Positions 1 to 11,112 of a DNA stretch of 64,000 bases are shown piece by piece. This DNA comes from RPQJ01 sp963698735. GTDB lineage: Bacteria > Pseudomonadota > Gammaproteobacteria > Steroidobacterales > Steroidobacteraceae. The stretch covers positions 1 to 64,000 of the forward strand of contig CAVOSA010000025.1 in the NCBI GenBank assembly GCA_963698735.1. Direction: 5' to 3'. Each line of letters opens with the position of its first letter. Position 1 is the first letter of the stretch. The translations under genes were made by a program, and so were the position numbers. Below the pieces are notes generated by a model, which had not been told where the DNA came from, did no database searches, and saw only the letters and a program-made list of their open reading frames with translations.

Positions 1-1027
1 GGAGCGCGGCGCCGGTGGCAAGGACCTGCGTCCGGTCATCAAGCTGCTGAACCCCAAGGGCAAGGAAGTCTGCTTCGCCAACACGGACATCCCGGCGAGC
101 TATGCCTTGCCGGCGGGCGCGCTCGTGAACCTCGTCGACGGCGCCCAGGTGTCGGTCGGCGACGTGATCGCGCGCATCCCGCAGGAATCCTCGAAGACCC
201 GCGACATCACCGGCGGCCTGCCGCGCGTCGCGGACCTGTTCGAAGCCCGCAAGCCCAAGGACTCCGCGATCCTCGCCGAGTACTCGGGCACGGTCAGCTT
301 CGGCAAGGAAACCAAGGGCAAGCGCCGCCTGGTGATCCAGGACGAGAACGGCGAGAAGCACGAGGAGCTGATCCCGAAGTGGCGCCACCTCACCGTGTTC
401 GAGGGCGAACACGTCGAGCGCGGCGAGACCATCGCGGACGGCGAGCCGAATCCGCACGACATCCTGCGCCTGCAGGGCGTCGAGCCGCTGGCCAACTACC
501 TCGTGCGCGAGATCCAGGACGTCTACCGCCTGCAGGGCGTGAAGATCAACGACAAGCACATCGAGGTGATCATTCGCCAGATGCTGCGCAAGATCGAGAT
601 CGTCGAGATCGGCGATACCCCGTTCCTGCGCGGCGAGCAGATGGATCGCGCCCGGGTGCTCGACGCCAACGACAAGGTCACCAGGGAAGGGAAGCTCCCG
701 GCGATCGCCGACCCGATGCTGCTCGGCATCACCAAGGCGTCGCTGGCCACGGAATCCTTCATCTCGGCGGCCTCCTTCCAGGAGACCACCCGCGTCCTCA
801 CCGAGGCGGCGGTCCGTGGCATGAAGGACGACCTGCGCGGCCTGAAGGAGAACGTGATCGTCGGCCGGCTGATTCCGGCCGGAACGGGCTCGTTCTACCA
901 CCTCACCCGGCGCAAGCGGGCGGAAGGCGAGCGGTCGACCGGCGGTTTCGGCGAAATGGCGACGGGCGGCGCGGCGGCGGACTTCGATTCCGCCACGCCG
1001 GACGAGTCCGAGGTGCCCGCTGGCTGA
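1..1027 (+). CDS. rpoC: RNA polymerase subunit beta' (C-terminal part)
   Basis: The largest catalytic subunit of RNA polymerase, represented here only by its last ~341 residues. The reading frame is already open at base 2 and the start lies upstream of the window. Recognisable C-terminal beta' segments are the DITGGLPRVADLFEARKP block and the ITKASLATESFISAASFQET block, which lie downstream of the trigger loop. The tail after the conserved core is short and acidic (ends in DESEVPAG). The str operon follows after 215 bp, as usual in gammaproteobacteria. No frameshift is seen in this part. Identification is very secure; only the left end is missing. Confidence 0.97.
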   Translation, partial: ERGAGGKDLRPVIKLLNPKGKEVCFANTDIPASYALPAGALVNLVDGAQVSVGDVIARIPQESSKTRDITGGLPRVADLFEARKPKDSAILAEYSGTVSFGKETKGKRRLVIQDENGEKHEELIPKWRHLTVFEGEHVERGETIADGEPNPHDILRLQGVEPLANYLVREIQDVYRLQGVKINDKHIEVIIRQMLRKIEIVEIGDTPFLRGEQMDRARVLDANDKVTREGKLPAIADPMLLGITKASLATESFISAASFQETTRVLTEAAVRGMKDDLRGLKENVIVGRLIPAGTGSFYHLTRRKRAEGERSTGGFGEMATGGAAADFDSATPDESEVPAG

Positions 1028-1062
1028 GCGGGCGCCGGGGCAGGGGTGCTGGCCGGGTCAGG

Positions 1063-1091
1063 TTGACACGGTAGCCCCCCCTCCCTAAAAT
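1063..1091 (+). promoter_or_regulatory. Sigma70-type promoter for the str operon
   Basis: A consensus -35 hexamer TTGACA (1063-1068) is followed after exactly 17 bases by TAAAAT (1086-1091). It lies just after the rpoC stop codon and ~150 bp before rpsL, where a separate str operon promoter is expected. Seen directly in sequence; activity is inferred. Confidence 0.8.
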
Positions 1092-1154
1092 TTCGGCCCC
1101 TTGTTTGGGATGCTGCCGGCGATCCTCCCGTGCGGCATTCGTCAGATCCATATC

Positions 1155-1184
1155 GGGCCGCCGCAGGGCGGCCCGGTGTTTCTT
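1155..1184 (+). terminator. Leader hairpin upstream of rpsL (possible attenuator)
   Basis: Perfect 8-bp GC stem (GGGCCGCC / GGCGGCCC, 1155-1162 with 1167-1174) with a GCAG loop, followed by GGTGTTTCTT. It lies between the str promoter and rpsL. The following U-run is weak, so it may be an attenuator, a leaky terminator of rpoBC transcription or a 5' UTR stabiliser. Function is inferred. Confidence 0.5.
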
Positions 1185-1242
1185 GCTTGATGTAACGCGG
1201 CGGGCGCCACCGGCGGCCGCCAACCTGGAGTCGGTCCGCAAC

Positions 1243-1620
1243 ATGTCAACCGTCAATCAGCTGATCCGTGCCCCGCGCCGCGAAGACGCGGCCAAGAGCA
1301 AGGTTCCCGCCCTCGGCAATTCGCCGCAGAAGCGCGGCGTCTGCACGCGCGTCTACACGACCACGCCGAAGAAGCCGAACTCGGCCCTGCGCAAGGTCGC
1401 CAAGGTGCGCCTCACCAACGGCTACGAGGTGATCAGCTACATCGGCGGCGAAGGCCACAACCTGCAGGAGCACTCGGTGGTGCTGATCCGCGGCGGCCGC
1501 GTCAAGGACCTCCCGGGCGTGCGCTACCACACGGTGCGCGGCACGCTCGACTGCGCCGGCGTCAGCGACCGCAAGCAGAGCCGGTCCAAGTACGGCGCCA
1601 AGCGCCCGAAGGGCGGCTGA
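1243..1620 (+). CDS. rpsL: 30S ribosomal protein uS12
   Basis: Decoding-centre protein of the small subunit, 125 residues, full family length. The N-terminus MSTVNQLIRAPR and the motifs TTTPKKPNSALRK and GGRVKDLPGVRYH are diagnostic. The lysines of PKKPNS and RVKDLPG, where streptomycin-resistance substitutions arise in other bacteria, are the wild-type residues. GGAG at 1227-1230 lies somewhat far (12 nt) from the ATG, but this start gives the conserved N-terminus. First gene of the str operon (rpsL-rpsG-fusA-tuf), with its own promoter and leader hairpin upstream. Confidence 0.97.
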   Translation: MSTVNQLIRAPRREDAAKSKVPALGNSPQKRGVCTRVYTTTPKKPNSALRKVAKVRLTNGYEVISYIGGEGHNLQEHSVVLIRGGRVKDLPGVRYHTVRGTLDCAGVSDRKQSRSKYGAKRPKGG

Positions 1621-1682
1621 TCTTTACTTCTCCACCTACCCCTAGTCACTGACCATTAGTCGCTAGCGAAGCGGAAGCCACA

Positions 1683-2162
1683 ATGTCCCGTAGATCCCAA
1701 GCCCCCACCCGCACCATCCTGCCGGATCCGAAGTTCAACAGCGTCCTGCTGGCGAAGTTCATGAACATGGTCATGGAGCGCGGCAAGAAGTCGGTCGCCG
1801 AGCGCATCGTCTACGGTGCCATCGACCGCATGGCCGAGAAGACCGGCCGCCCGGCCGAGCAGACGCTCGACCTGCTCACGCAGGCGCTCGACAACGTCAA
1901 GCCGATGGTCGAGGTGAAGTCCCGCCGGGTCGGCGGCGCCACCTACCAGGTGCCGATCGAAGTCCGCGCGCAGCGCCGCCAGACCCTCGCCATGCGCTGG
2001 GTCATCGACGCCGCGACTGCCCGCAGCGAGAAGTCGATGGCGCAGCGCCTCGCCTCCGAGCTGCTCGAAGCCTCGGAGAACCGTGGCGCCGCCGTGCGCA
2101 AGCGCGAAGACACGCACCGCATGGCCGACGCCAACAAGGCTTTCGCGCATTACCGCTGGTGA
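1683..2162 (+). CDS. rpsG: 30S ribosomal protein uS7
   Basis: Primary 16S rRNA binding protein that nucleates assembly of the 30S head and contacts mRNA and tRNA at the E site. 159 residues, close to the usual 156-157. Diagnostic stretches are MSRRSQAPTRTILPDPKF at the N-terminus, GGATYQVPIEVR in the middle and DTHRMADANKAFAHYRW at the C-terminus. Second gene of the str operon, 62 bp after rpsL. That gap contains a CCCCTAGTCACTGACC motif related to other spacers in the window. In E. coli S7 represses this operon by binding the rpsL-rpsG spacer; whether that applies here is unknown. Intact. Confidence 0.97.
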   Translation: MSRRSQAPTRTILPDPKFNSVLLAKFMNMVMERGKKSVAERIVYGAIDRMAEKTGRPAEQTLDLLTQALDNVKPMVEVKSRRVGGATYQVPIEVRAQRRQTLAMRWVIDAATARSEKSMAQRLASELLEASENRGAAVRKREDTHRMADANKAFAHYRW

Positions 2163-2206
2163 GGGCCCTCGCGGCCGCGCCACACGACGACTGAAGGATT
2201 TCCACC

Positions 2207-4300
<2,094 letters not shown>

Positions 4301-4430
4301 CCAGGGAGGGGCCAGGAGACAGGGGTCAGGGGTTGGTCGGAAGTCGCCGCTGGCGACGAAGAGACACCCCGGGCCGTCGTCACCGAACCCCTCTGAACTA
4401 ACTCCTAACCCCTATCCCCTTTGCGCAGAA
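4301..4430. repeat. G-rich intergenic repeat tract between fusA and tuf
   Basis: The fusA-tuf spacer has a G-rich 5' half (GGGGCCAGGAGACAGGGGTC, then AGGGGTTGG) and a C-rich 3' half (GAACCCC, then CTAACTCCTAACCCCTAT). The two halves can pair imperfectly and the G runs could form a quadruplex. Related CAGGGG/CCCCTA/CTGGTCAC motifs occur after rpsL (about 1635-1660), after rpsJ (5988-6067) and near 19399-19413. This looks like a dispersed intergenic decamer family. Function unknown. Confidence 0.45.
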
Positions 4431-4462
4431 AAGTGCGCCGCAGTTTCTAGAGGTATATCGCC

Positions 4463-5653
<1,191 letters not shown>

Positions 5654-5665
5654 AGGTCAAACGCA

Positions 5666-5977
5666 ATGGCTCGCCAAAATATCCGCATCCGCCTCAAGGC
5701 GTTCGACCACCGTCTCATCGACAACTCGGCCCGCGAGATCGTCGAGACTGCGAAGCGCACCGGCGCCACGGTCCGTGGCCCGATCCCGCTGCCGGTCAAG
5801 ATGGAGCGCTTTACGCTGCTGATCTCCCCGCACGCCGACAAGGACGCGCGGGACCAGTACGAGATGCGCACCCACAAGCGGCTCATGGACATCCTGAACC
5901 CGACGGACAAGACGGTAGACGCGCTGATGAAGCTCGAACTGCCGGCCGGCGTGGACGTCCAGATCAAGCTCAACTGA
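5666..5977 (+). CDS. rpsJ: 30S ribosomal protein uS10 / NusE
   Basis: Small-subunit head protein that also acts as the antitermination factor NusE with NusB. 103 residues, exactly the normal length. Diagnostic segments: MARQNIRIRLKAFDHRLID, GPIPLPVKMERFT and MRTHKRLMDILNPTDKTVDA. It follows tuf by 12 bp and is separated from the rest of the S10 operon (rplC onward) by 315 bp that contain a separate promoter. This differs from E. coli, where rpsJ is the first gene behind the S10 leader. Intact. Confidence 0.97.
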   Translation: MARQNIRIRLKAFDHRLIDNSAREIVETAKRTGATVRGPIPLPVKMERFTLLISPHADKDARDQYEMRTHKRLMDILNPTDKTVDALMKLELPAGVDVQIKLN

Positions 5978-6068
5978 GGCTGAGCGCACCAGGGGGCAGG
6001 GGCCAGTCGATTCGACGCCCCTTCCAGCAGGCGCCAGACGACTGGTCACGGACCCCTCAAAACAGGGG

Positions 6069-6097
6069 TTGCAGAGCTTCCCGGGCCCGCATAGAAT
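6069..6097 (+). promoter_or_regulatory. Promoter between rpsJ and rplC
   Basis: TTGCAG (6069-6074), a 17-base spacer and TAGAAT (6092-6097) form a good sigma70-type promoter. It would transcribe rplC-rplD-rplW-rplB and onward with a leader of about 190 nt. Position and hexamers are seen directly; activity is inferred. Confidence 0.65.
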
Positions 6098-6292
6098 GTG
6101 CGGCTCTTCTCGCCGAGGTCAGGCCGGCATTGCCGGTACCGCTCGAGCGGCGCGACTGCCAGATCCGGCGTGTCGCTCCTCTCAGCAGTTTCCTTCGACG
6201 AGCCCGGCACCTGGGTTTTCAGGCGCCAGGAACGAATCGGTTTTCAGCAGCCCAGGCCAATCGCAGCCTGGGCGGTGTACGAGGACACAGAG
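6098..6292 (+). other. Untranslated leader before rplC
   Basis: About 190 bp between the predicted transcription start and the rplC ATG with no credible gene. It contains a CAGCCCAGGCC / CAGCCTGGGC inverted segment near 6248-6272 and a purine-rich GAGGACACAGAG before the ATG. In E. coli an L4-binding leader controls the S10 operon from upstream of rpsJ. A comparable autoregulatory role here is speculative. Confidence 0.35.
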
Positions 6293-6994
6293 ATGACGAT
6301 CGGTCTGATTGGCCGCAAGGCCGGCATGACACGCGTCTTCACGGACGCGGGCGAGTCGATCCCGGTGACGGTGATCGTGGCTCTGCCCAACCGCGTCACC
6401 CAGGTGAAGGGTGTCGAGGGCGACGGCTATCGCGCCGTCCAGGTCACCTTCGGCAGCCAGGAAGCCGTCCCGCCTGACGCGCGCGGCCGCCGGCCATTTC
6501 GCCAAGGCGAAGGTCGAGCCGGGTGAGTCGCTCGTCGAGTTCCGCCTCGCCGAGGGCGAGGGCGCCGAACTCGCCACCGGTTCCGAATTGAAGGTCGACA
6601 TGTTTGCCAAGGGGCAGATCGTCGACGTCACCGGCACGACCATCGGCAAGGGCTTCGCCGGCACCATCAAGCGGCACAACTTCGCTGGCGGCCCGGCCTC
6701 GCACGGCGCGTCGTTGTTCCACCGCACGCCCGGCTCGATCGGCCAGCGCCAGACCCCGGGACGCGTGTTCCAGGGCAAGCGCATGTCCGGCCACATGGGC
6801 AACGTGCGCCAGCACCATCGAGAAGCTGCAGGTCGTCGAAGTCGACTCCGTACGCAACGTGCTCCTGATCCGCGGCGCCGTTCCGGGCTCGCCGGGCGGT
6901 GAAGTGATCGTGCGTCCGTCGGTGAAGGCTGCGCGCCTCGCGAAGCGCAAGACGCTGGCGCCGAAGCAGGCCGGCCGCCAAGACGAAGAAGTAA
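6293..6994 (+). CDS. rplC: 50S ribosomal protein uL3, with three apparent +1 frameshifts
   Basis: Early-assembly 23S rRNA binding protein lining the peptidyl transferase centre. The protein is recognisable end to end only if the frame changes three times. MTIGLIGRKAGMTRVFTDAG is in the first frame, AGHFAKAKVEPGES through QTPGRVFQGKRMSGHMGNV in the second, EKLQVVEVDSVRNVLLIRGA in the third, and the final KTKK-stop in a fourth register. Each change fits one extra base, near 6469-6471 (CC to CCC), 6813-6816 and 6975-6976 (C to CC). Corrected length is about 232 residues. The gene is essential, so sequence error is the likeliest cause. Confidence 0.9.
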
Positions 6995-7012
6995 CCCGCC
7001 CGGGAAACTGAA

Positions 7013-7626
7013 ATGGCAACCCAACTCAAGCTCCAGCAGGGCGGCAACAGCATCGAAGTGTCTGAAAAGGCCTTCGGCCGCGAATTCAACGAAGCTCTCG
7101 TCCATCAGGTCGTGACTGCCTACATGGCAGCGCGGCCGCGCCGGCACGAAGCGCCAGAAGAGCAAGGCGGAAGTCCGCGGCGGCGGCATCAAGCCGTGGA
7201 AGCAGAAGGGCGGCGGTCGCGCCCGCGCCGGCTCGATCCGCAGCCCGATCTGGGTCGGCGGCGGCCGCGCGTTCGCTGCGCGTCCGCGCGACTTCTCGCA
7301 GAAGGTCAACCGCAAGATGTACCGCGGCGCCATTGCGGCGCTGCTGTCCGAGCTGGCCCGCCTCGAGCGCCTGACGGTCGTCGAGTCGTTCGCGCTCGAA
7401 GCGCCGAAGACCAGGATGCTCGCCGCGAAGCTCAAGGAACTGGGCCTCTGCGACGTGCTGATCGTCGTCGAGGCGTACGACGAGAAGCTCGAGCTCGCCT
7501 CGCGCAACCTGCTCGGCGTCACGGTCCTGCCGGTGTACGGCAGTCGACCCGGTGAGCCTGGTCCGCCACGAGCGCGTGCTCGCGACGGTCGGCGCGGTCC
7601 GCATGCTCGAGGAGAAGCTGGCATGA
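7013..7626 (+). CDS. rplD: 50S ribosomal protein uL4, with two apparent +1 frameshifts
   Basis: 23S rRNA binding protein of the exit tunnel, and in E. coli the autoregulator of the S10 operon. The N-terminal part (to ALVHQVVTAYMAA) is in the ATG frame. The conserved centre (KPWKQKGGGRARAGSIRSPI, then RPRDFSQKVNRKMYRGA) is one frame over. The C-terminus (VSLVRHERVLATVGAVRMLE) is in the third. One extra base near 7131-7137 and one near 7534-7542 explain this. Corrected length is about 203 residues, the normal size. Its stop overlaps the rplW start (ATGA), supporting the corrected end. Confidence 0.9.
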
Positions 7627-7926
7627 GCAGCAAAGAGCGTTTGATGCAGGTGCTGGTTGCGCCGCACGTCTCCGAAAAGAGCCGCGCGCGCCTCCGAGCA
7701 GGGCAACCAGATGGTGTTCCGCGTCGCGCGCGACGCCACGAAGCCCGAGATCAAGGCGGCCGTCGAACTGATGTTCGAAGTCAAGGTCGACGCCGTGCAG
7801 GTCGTGAACGTGATGGGCAAGGCGAAGCGCTTCGGCGGTCGTCCGGGCAAGCGTTCGGACTGGAAGAAGGCCTACGTGAAGCTCGCGCAGGGCCAGACGA
7901 TCGATTTCGCCGGCGCCGAAAAGTAA
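7623..7926 (+). CDS. rplW: 50S ribosomal protein uL23, with one apparent +1 frameshift
   Basis: Exit-tunnel rim protein and docking site for trigger factor and SRP. The first codons (MSSKERLMQVLVAPHVSEKS) are in the ATG frame. The rest (SEQGNQMVFRVARDATKPEI, then RSDWKKAYVKLAQGQTIDF) is in another frame, consistent with one extra base at 7682-7689 in a CCGCGCGCG run. Corrected length is 100 residues, normal for the family. Overlaps rplD by ATGA. Any gene call using only the intact 3' frame would start too late and lose the N-terminus. Confidence 0.9.
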
Positions 7927-7957
7927 CGGCACCGGCAAAGAAGACGGAAGCTAACCA

Positions 7958-8782
7958 ATGGCTCTCATCAAGACCAAACCGACGTCGCCGGGTCGCCGCT
8001 TCGTCGTGAAGGCTGACCGCTCGCACCTGCACAAGGGCGAGCCGGTGCACGCGCTCACGGCAGCGAAGAAGCGCACGGGCGCCCGCAACAACATGGGCCG
8101 GCAGACCACGCGCCACAAGGGCGGCGGTCATGCCCGGCGCTATCGCGTCGTCGACTTCCTGCGCAACAAGGACGGCGTGCCGGGCAAGGTCGAGCACCTC
8201 GAGTACGACCCGAACCGCAACGCGCACCTGGCCCTCGTGCTCTACGCCGACGGCGAGCGCCGCTACATCCTCGCCCCGAAGGGCGTGGGTGCGGGCGATG
8301 CGATCGTCTCGGGCGTCGATGCCCCGATCAAGTCGGGCAACGCGCTGCCGCTGCGCAACATCCCGATCGGCTCGCTCGTGCACAACGTCGAGCTGAAGCC
8401 CGGCCGTGGTGGCCAGCTCGGCCGCAGCGCCGGCGCCTCGGTGCAGCTGGTCGCGCGCGAAGGCCTCTACGCGACGATCCGCCTGCGCTCGACCGAGATG
8501 CGCAAGGTGCACGTCGACTGCCGCGCCACGATCGGCGAAGTCGGCAACGAAGAGAACAACCTGATCGTCTACGGCAAGGCCGGCGCGAAGCGCTGGCGCG
8601 GCATCCGTCCGACGGTCCGCGGCGTGGTCATGAACCCCGTCGACCATCCGCACGGCGGCGGTGAGGGCAAGTCCGGCCAGGGCAACCCGCACCCGGTTTC
8701 GCCGTGGGGCTGGAAGACGAAGGGCAAGAAGACCCGCACCAACAAGCGCACGTCCGGACTCATCATCCGGCGCCGTAACTGA
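7958..8782 (+). CDS. rplB: 50S ribosomal protein uL2
   Basis: Universally conserved 23S rRNA binding protein near the peptidyl transferase centre. 274 residues, standard length. The C-terminal signature GVVMNPVDHPHGGGEGKS contains the histidine implicated in peptidyl-transferase function. The N-terminus MALIKTKPTSPGRRFVVK is typical. Fourth gene of the S10 operon, 31 bp after rplW. No frameshift, in contrast to the three genes just upstream. Confidence 0.97.
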   Translation: MALIKTKPTSPGRRFVVKADRSHLHKGEPVHALTAAKKRTGARNNMGRQTTRHKGGGHARRYRVVDFLRNKDGVPGKVEHLEYDPNRNAHLALVLYADGERRYILAPKGVGAGDAIVSGVDAPIKSGNALPLRNIPIGSLVHNVELKPGRGGQLGRSAGASVQLVAREGLYATIRLRSTEMRKVHVDCRATIGEVGNEENNLIVYGKAGAKRWRGIRPTVRGVVMNPVDHPHGGGEGKSGQGNPHPVSPWGWKTKGKKTRTNKRTSGLIIRRRN

Positions 8783-8800
8783 GCCTGAGAGGAGCTGCCA

Positions 8801-9079
8801 GTGCCCCGTTCAGTCAAGAAAGGCCCGTTCATCGACGCCCACCTCGCCAAGAAGGTGGCGGTCGCGTCGGAAAAGAACGACCGCCGTCCGATCAAGACGT
8901 GGTCGCGCCGCTCCATGGTCCTGCCGGACATGGTCGGCCTGACGATCGCCGTCCACAACGGCAAGCAGCACATCCCCGTGCTGGTCTCCGAGAACATGGT
9001 CGGCCACAAGCTGGGCGAGTTCGCCCCGACGCGCACCTTCAGGGGGCACTCGGGCGACAGAAAGGCGTCCTCGGAGTAA
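8801..9079 (+). CDS. rpsS: 30S ribosomal protein uS19
   Basis: Head protein of the small subunit that contacts S13 and the A-site tRNA. 92 residues, typical. The N-terminus MPRSVKKGPFIDAHLAKKV and the C-terminal block GHKLGEFAPTRTFRGHSGD are diagnostic. The start is GTG with GAGAGGAG upstream. Intact, lying between rplB and rplV in the standard order. Confidence 0.97.
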   Translation: MPRSVKKGPFIDAHLAKKVAVASEKNDRRPIKTWSRRSMVLPDMVGLTIAVHNGKQHIPVLVSENMVGHKLGEFAPTRTFRGHSGDRKASSE

Positions 9080-9082
9080 GCC

Positions 9083-9424
9083 ATGCAAGTCGCAGCAAAA
9101 CTCAAGTACGCGCGCATCTCGCCGCAGAAGTGCCGCCTGGTCGCCGACATGGTCCGCGGCAAGCCCGTGGGCCAGGCGCTCTCGACGTTGCGCTTCACGC
9201 CGAAGAAGGGCGCCGAACTGGTCCGCAAGGTGCTGGAGTCGGCGATCGCCAACGCCGAGAACAACCACAACGCGGACATCGACGCGCTGAAGGTCGACCT
9301 CATCTACATCGACGAGGCTCCGACCCTGAAGCGGTTCCACGCGCGCGCCAAGGGCCGCGGCAACCGCATCGTCAAGCGCAACAGCCACATCACGATCCTC
9401 GTCGGCGACGGCCGCAAGGACTGA
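9083..9424 (+). CDS. rplV: 50S ribosomal protein uL22
   Basis: Exit-tunnel protein whose beta-hairpin, with that of L4, forms the constriction where macrolide-resistance mutations occur. 113 residues, close to the E. coli length of 110. Motifs: ARISPQKCRLVADMVRGKPV near the N-terminus and the hairpin region RFHARAKGRGNRIVKRNSHI. Starts 3 bp after the rpsS stop. Intact. Confidence 0.97.
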   Translation: MQVAAKLKYARISPQKCRLVADMVRGKPVGQALSTLRFTPKKGAELVRKVLESAIANAENNHNADIDALKVDLIYIDEAPTLKRFHARAKGRGNRIVKRNSHITILVGDGRKD

Positions 9425-9438
9425 GGGAGCCAGAGCTC

Positions 9439-10135
9439 ATGGGTCAGAAGGTCAATCCGATCGGCATTCGTCTCGGCATCACGCGCGACTGGACGTCGAA
9501 GTGGTACGCGAACAAGCGCACGTTCCCGATCTACATCCTGCAGGACTGGCAGGTCCGCGAGTTCCTGAAGAAGAAGCTGTCGGAAGCCTCGGTGAGCCGC
9601 ATTCACATCGAACGCGCCGCGCGCAAGGCCAACATCACGATCCACACGGCCCGTCCGGGCGTGGTGATCGGCAAGAAGGGCGAGGACATCGAGCGCCTGC
9701 GCCAGGAAGTCGCGAAGCTGATGAAGATGGGCTTCAACGACGTCCGCCTCAACATCGCCGAGATCCGCAAGCCGGAACTCGACGCGCAGCTCGTGGCCGA
9801 GGGCATTGCCCAGCAGGTCGAGCGTCGCGTGATGTTCCGCCGCGCCATGAAGCGCGCGGTGATGAACACGATGCGCAGCGGTGCGCTCGGCGTGAAGGTG
9901 CGCCTGTCGGGCCGCCTGAACGGTTCGGAAATCGCGCGCACGGAGTGGACCCGCGAGGGCCGCATCCCGCTGCACACGTTCCGTGCCGACATCGACTACG
10001 GCACGGCCGAAGCCCGCACGACGTACGGCGTCATCGGCGTGAAGGTCTGGATTTTCAAGGGCGAAGTTTTCGACCAGCCGGTGCCGATGGGCGCCGAGCG
10101 TCGAGGCGACCCCAGCCGCGGAGCAGACGGCCTGA
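9439..10135 (+). CDS. rpsC: 30S ribosomal protein uS3, with one apparent +1 frameshift near its end
   Basis: mRNA-entry protein with mRNA helicase activity, shared with S4 and S5. The N-terminus MGQKVNPIGIRLGITRDW, the KH domain with VVIGKKGEDIERLR, and the C-terminal domain through EVFDQPVPMGAE are all clear. In the ATG frame there is then no stop before the rplP start, so S3 and L16 read as one frame. One extra base near 10097-10102 puts the end at a TGA at 10133-10135, giving 231 residues (E. coli 233). The apparent S3-L16 fusion is therefore best read as a frameshift artefact. Confidence 0.92.
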
Positions 10136-10176
10136 GGCCCCGAGCCTTGACGTGCGACGGACGGAGTGACAACGCC

Positions 10177-10590
10177 ATGATGCAACCCAAGCGAACCAAG
10201 TATCGCAAGCAGTTCAAGGGCCGCAACGCGGGCCTCGCCCATCGCGGGTCGAGCGTCTCGTTCGGCGACTTCGGGCTGAAGGCGACGAGCCGCGCCCGCA
10301 TGACTGCGCGCGAGATCGAAGCCGCCCGTCGCGCGATGACGCGCTACGTGAAGCGCGGCGGCCAGGTGTGGATCCGGGTGTTCCCGGACGTGCCGGTCAG
10401 CAAGAAGCCCCTCGAAGTCCGCATGGGCTCCGGCAAGGGCAACGTCGAGTACTACGTCGCGCGCGTGCAGCCCGGCAAGGTGCTCTTCGAGATGGAAGGC
10501 GTGACCGAAGAGATCGCGCGCGAGGCGTTCCGCCTTGCCGCCAGCAAGCTCTCGGTCGAGACGATGTTCGTCAAGCGACAGGTGCGCTGA
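10177..10590 (+). CDS. rplP: 50S ribosomal protein uL16
   Basis: Late-assembly protein of the 50S central protuberance that positions A-site tRNA. 137 residues, typical. N-terminus MMQPKRTKYRKQFKGRNAG (the family usually begins MLQPKRTKYRK, which favours the first of two consecutive ATGs). The motif MGSGKGNVEYYVARVQPGKV is conserved. The stop overlaps the rpmC start (TGATG). It lies in the same frame as the uncorrected rpsC but has its own start. Confidence 0.96.
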   Translation: MMQPKRTKYRKQFKGRNAGLAHRGSSVSFGDFGLKATSRARMTAREIEAARRAMTRYVKRGGQVWIRVFPDVPVSKKPLEVRMGSGKGNVEYYVARVQPGKVLFEMEGVTEEIAREAFRLAASKLSVETMFVKRQVR

Positions 10591-10793
10591 TGAAGGCGAA
10601 AGAACTTCGGGTCAAGGGCTCCGCGGAATTGCGCGAGGAACTCCTCAAGCTGCGTCGCGAGCAGTTCAACCTGCGCATGGCGCAGGCGTCCGGTCAGGCT
10701 GCGAAGCCGGACCAGGCCGGCAAGGTGCGCCGCAACATCGCGCGCGTGAAGACGGTGCAGGGCGAACAGTCCCGCGCCAACAGGAGCAAGTGA
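10590..10793 (+). CDS. rpmC: 50S ribosomal protein uL29
   Basis: Small coiled-coil protein at the exit tunnel. 67 residues, normal. The core ELREELLKLRREQFNLRMAQ and KVRRNIARVKT are the family signature. It overlaps rplP (TGATG) and rpsQ (TGATG) by one base each, which indicates translational coupling. Confidence 0.95.
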   Translation: MKAKELRVKGSAELREELLKLRREQFNLRMAQASGQAAKPDQAGKVRRNIARVKTVQGEQSRANRSK

Positions 10794-11089
10794 TGAGCGA
10801 GCAGCAGCAGGCCCAGCCCCAGGCGGCGAGCGAAGCCGGTGCCCAGCACACGCTGACGGGCACGGTCGTCAGCACCAAGATGACCAAGACCATCGCGGTC
10901 ACGGTCGAGCGCCTCGTCAAGCACGGGCGTTACAGCAAGTTCATCCGCCGCACCACCAAGCTCCTCGCGCACGACGAGAACTCGGAGTGCAAGGAAGGCG
11001 ACGTCGTCGACATCGCCGAATGCCGCCGCCTCTCGGCCCGCAAGGCCTGGAAGGTCGTGCGCGTCGTCAAGCGCGCCGGCGCCGTCTGA
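10793..11089 (+). CDS. rpsQ: 30S ribosomal protein uS17
   Basis: Primary 16S rRNA binding protein of the platform. 98 residues, somewhat longer than E. coli (84) because of an N-terminal Gln/Ala-rich extension of about 20 residues (MSEQQQAQPQAASEAGAQ). The OB-fold core is clear: LTGTVVSTKMTKTIAVTVER, then GDVVDIAECRRLSARKAWKV. Overlaps rpmC by one base. Last gene of the S10 operon. Confidence 0.95.
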   Translation: MSEQQQAQPQAASEAGAQHTLTGTVVSTKMTKTIAVTVERLVKHGRYSKFIRRTTKLLAHDENSECKEGDVVDIAECRRLSARKAWKVVRVVKRAGAV

Positions 11090-11112
11090 GCTGAAGCAGA
11101 AGGACTACTGAA

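Noticed and set aside
9439..10590. Genuine S3-L16 fusion protein
   Set aside because: rplP has its own start, and one extra base near 10099 moves rpsC to a stop at 10133-10135 that gives the normal S3 length. The fused reading follows from the indel.
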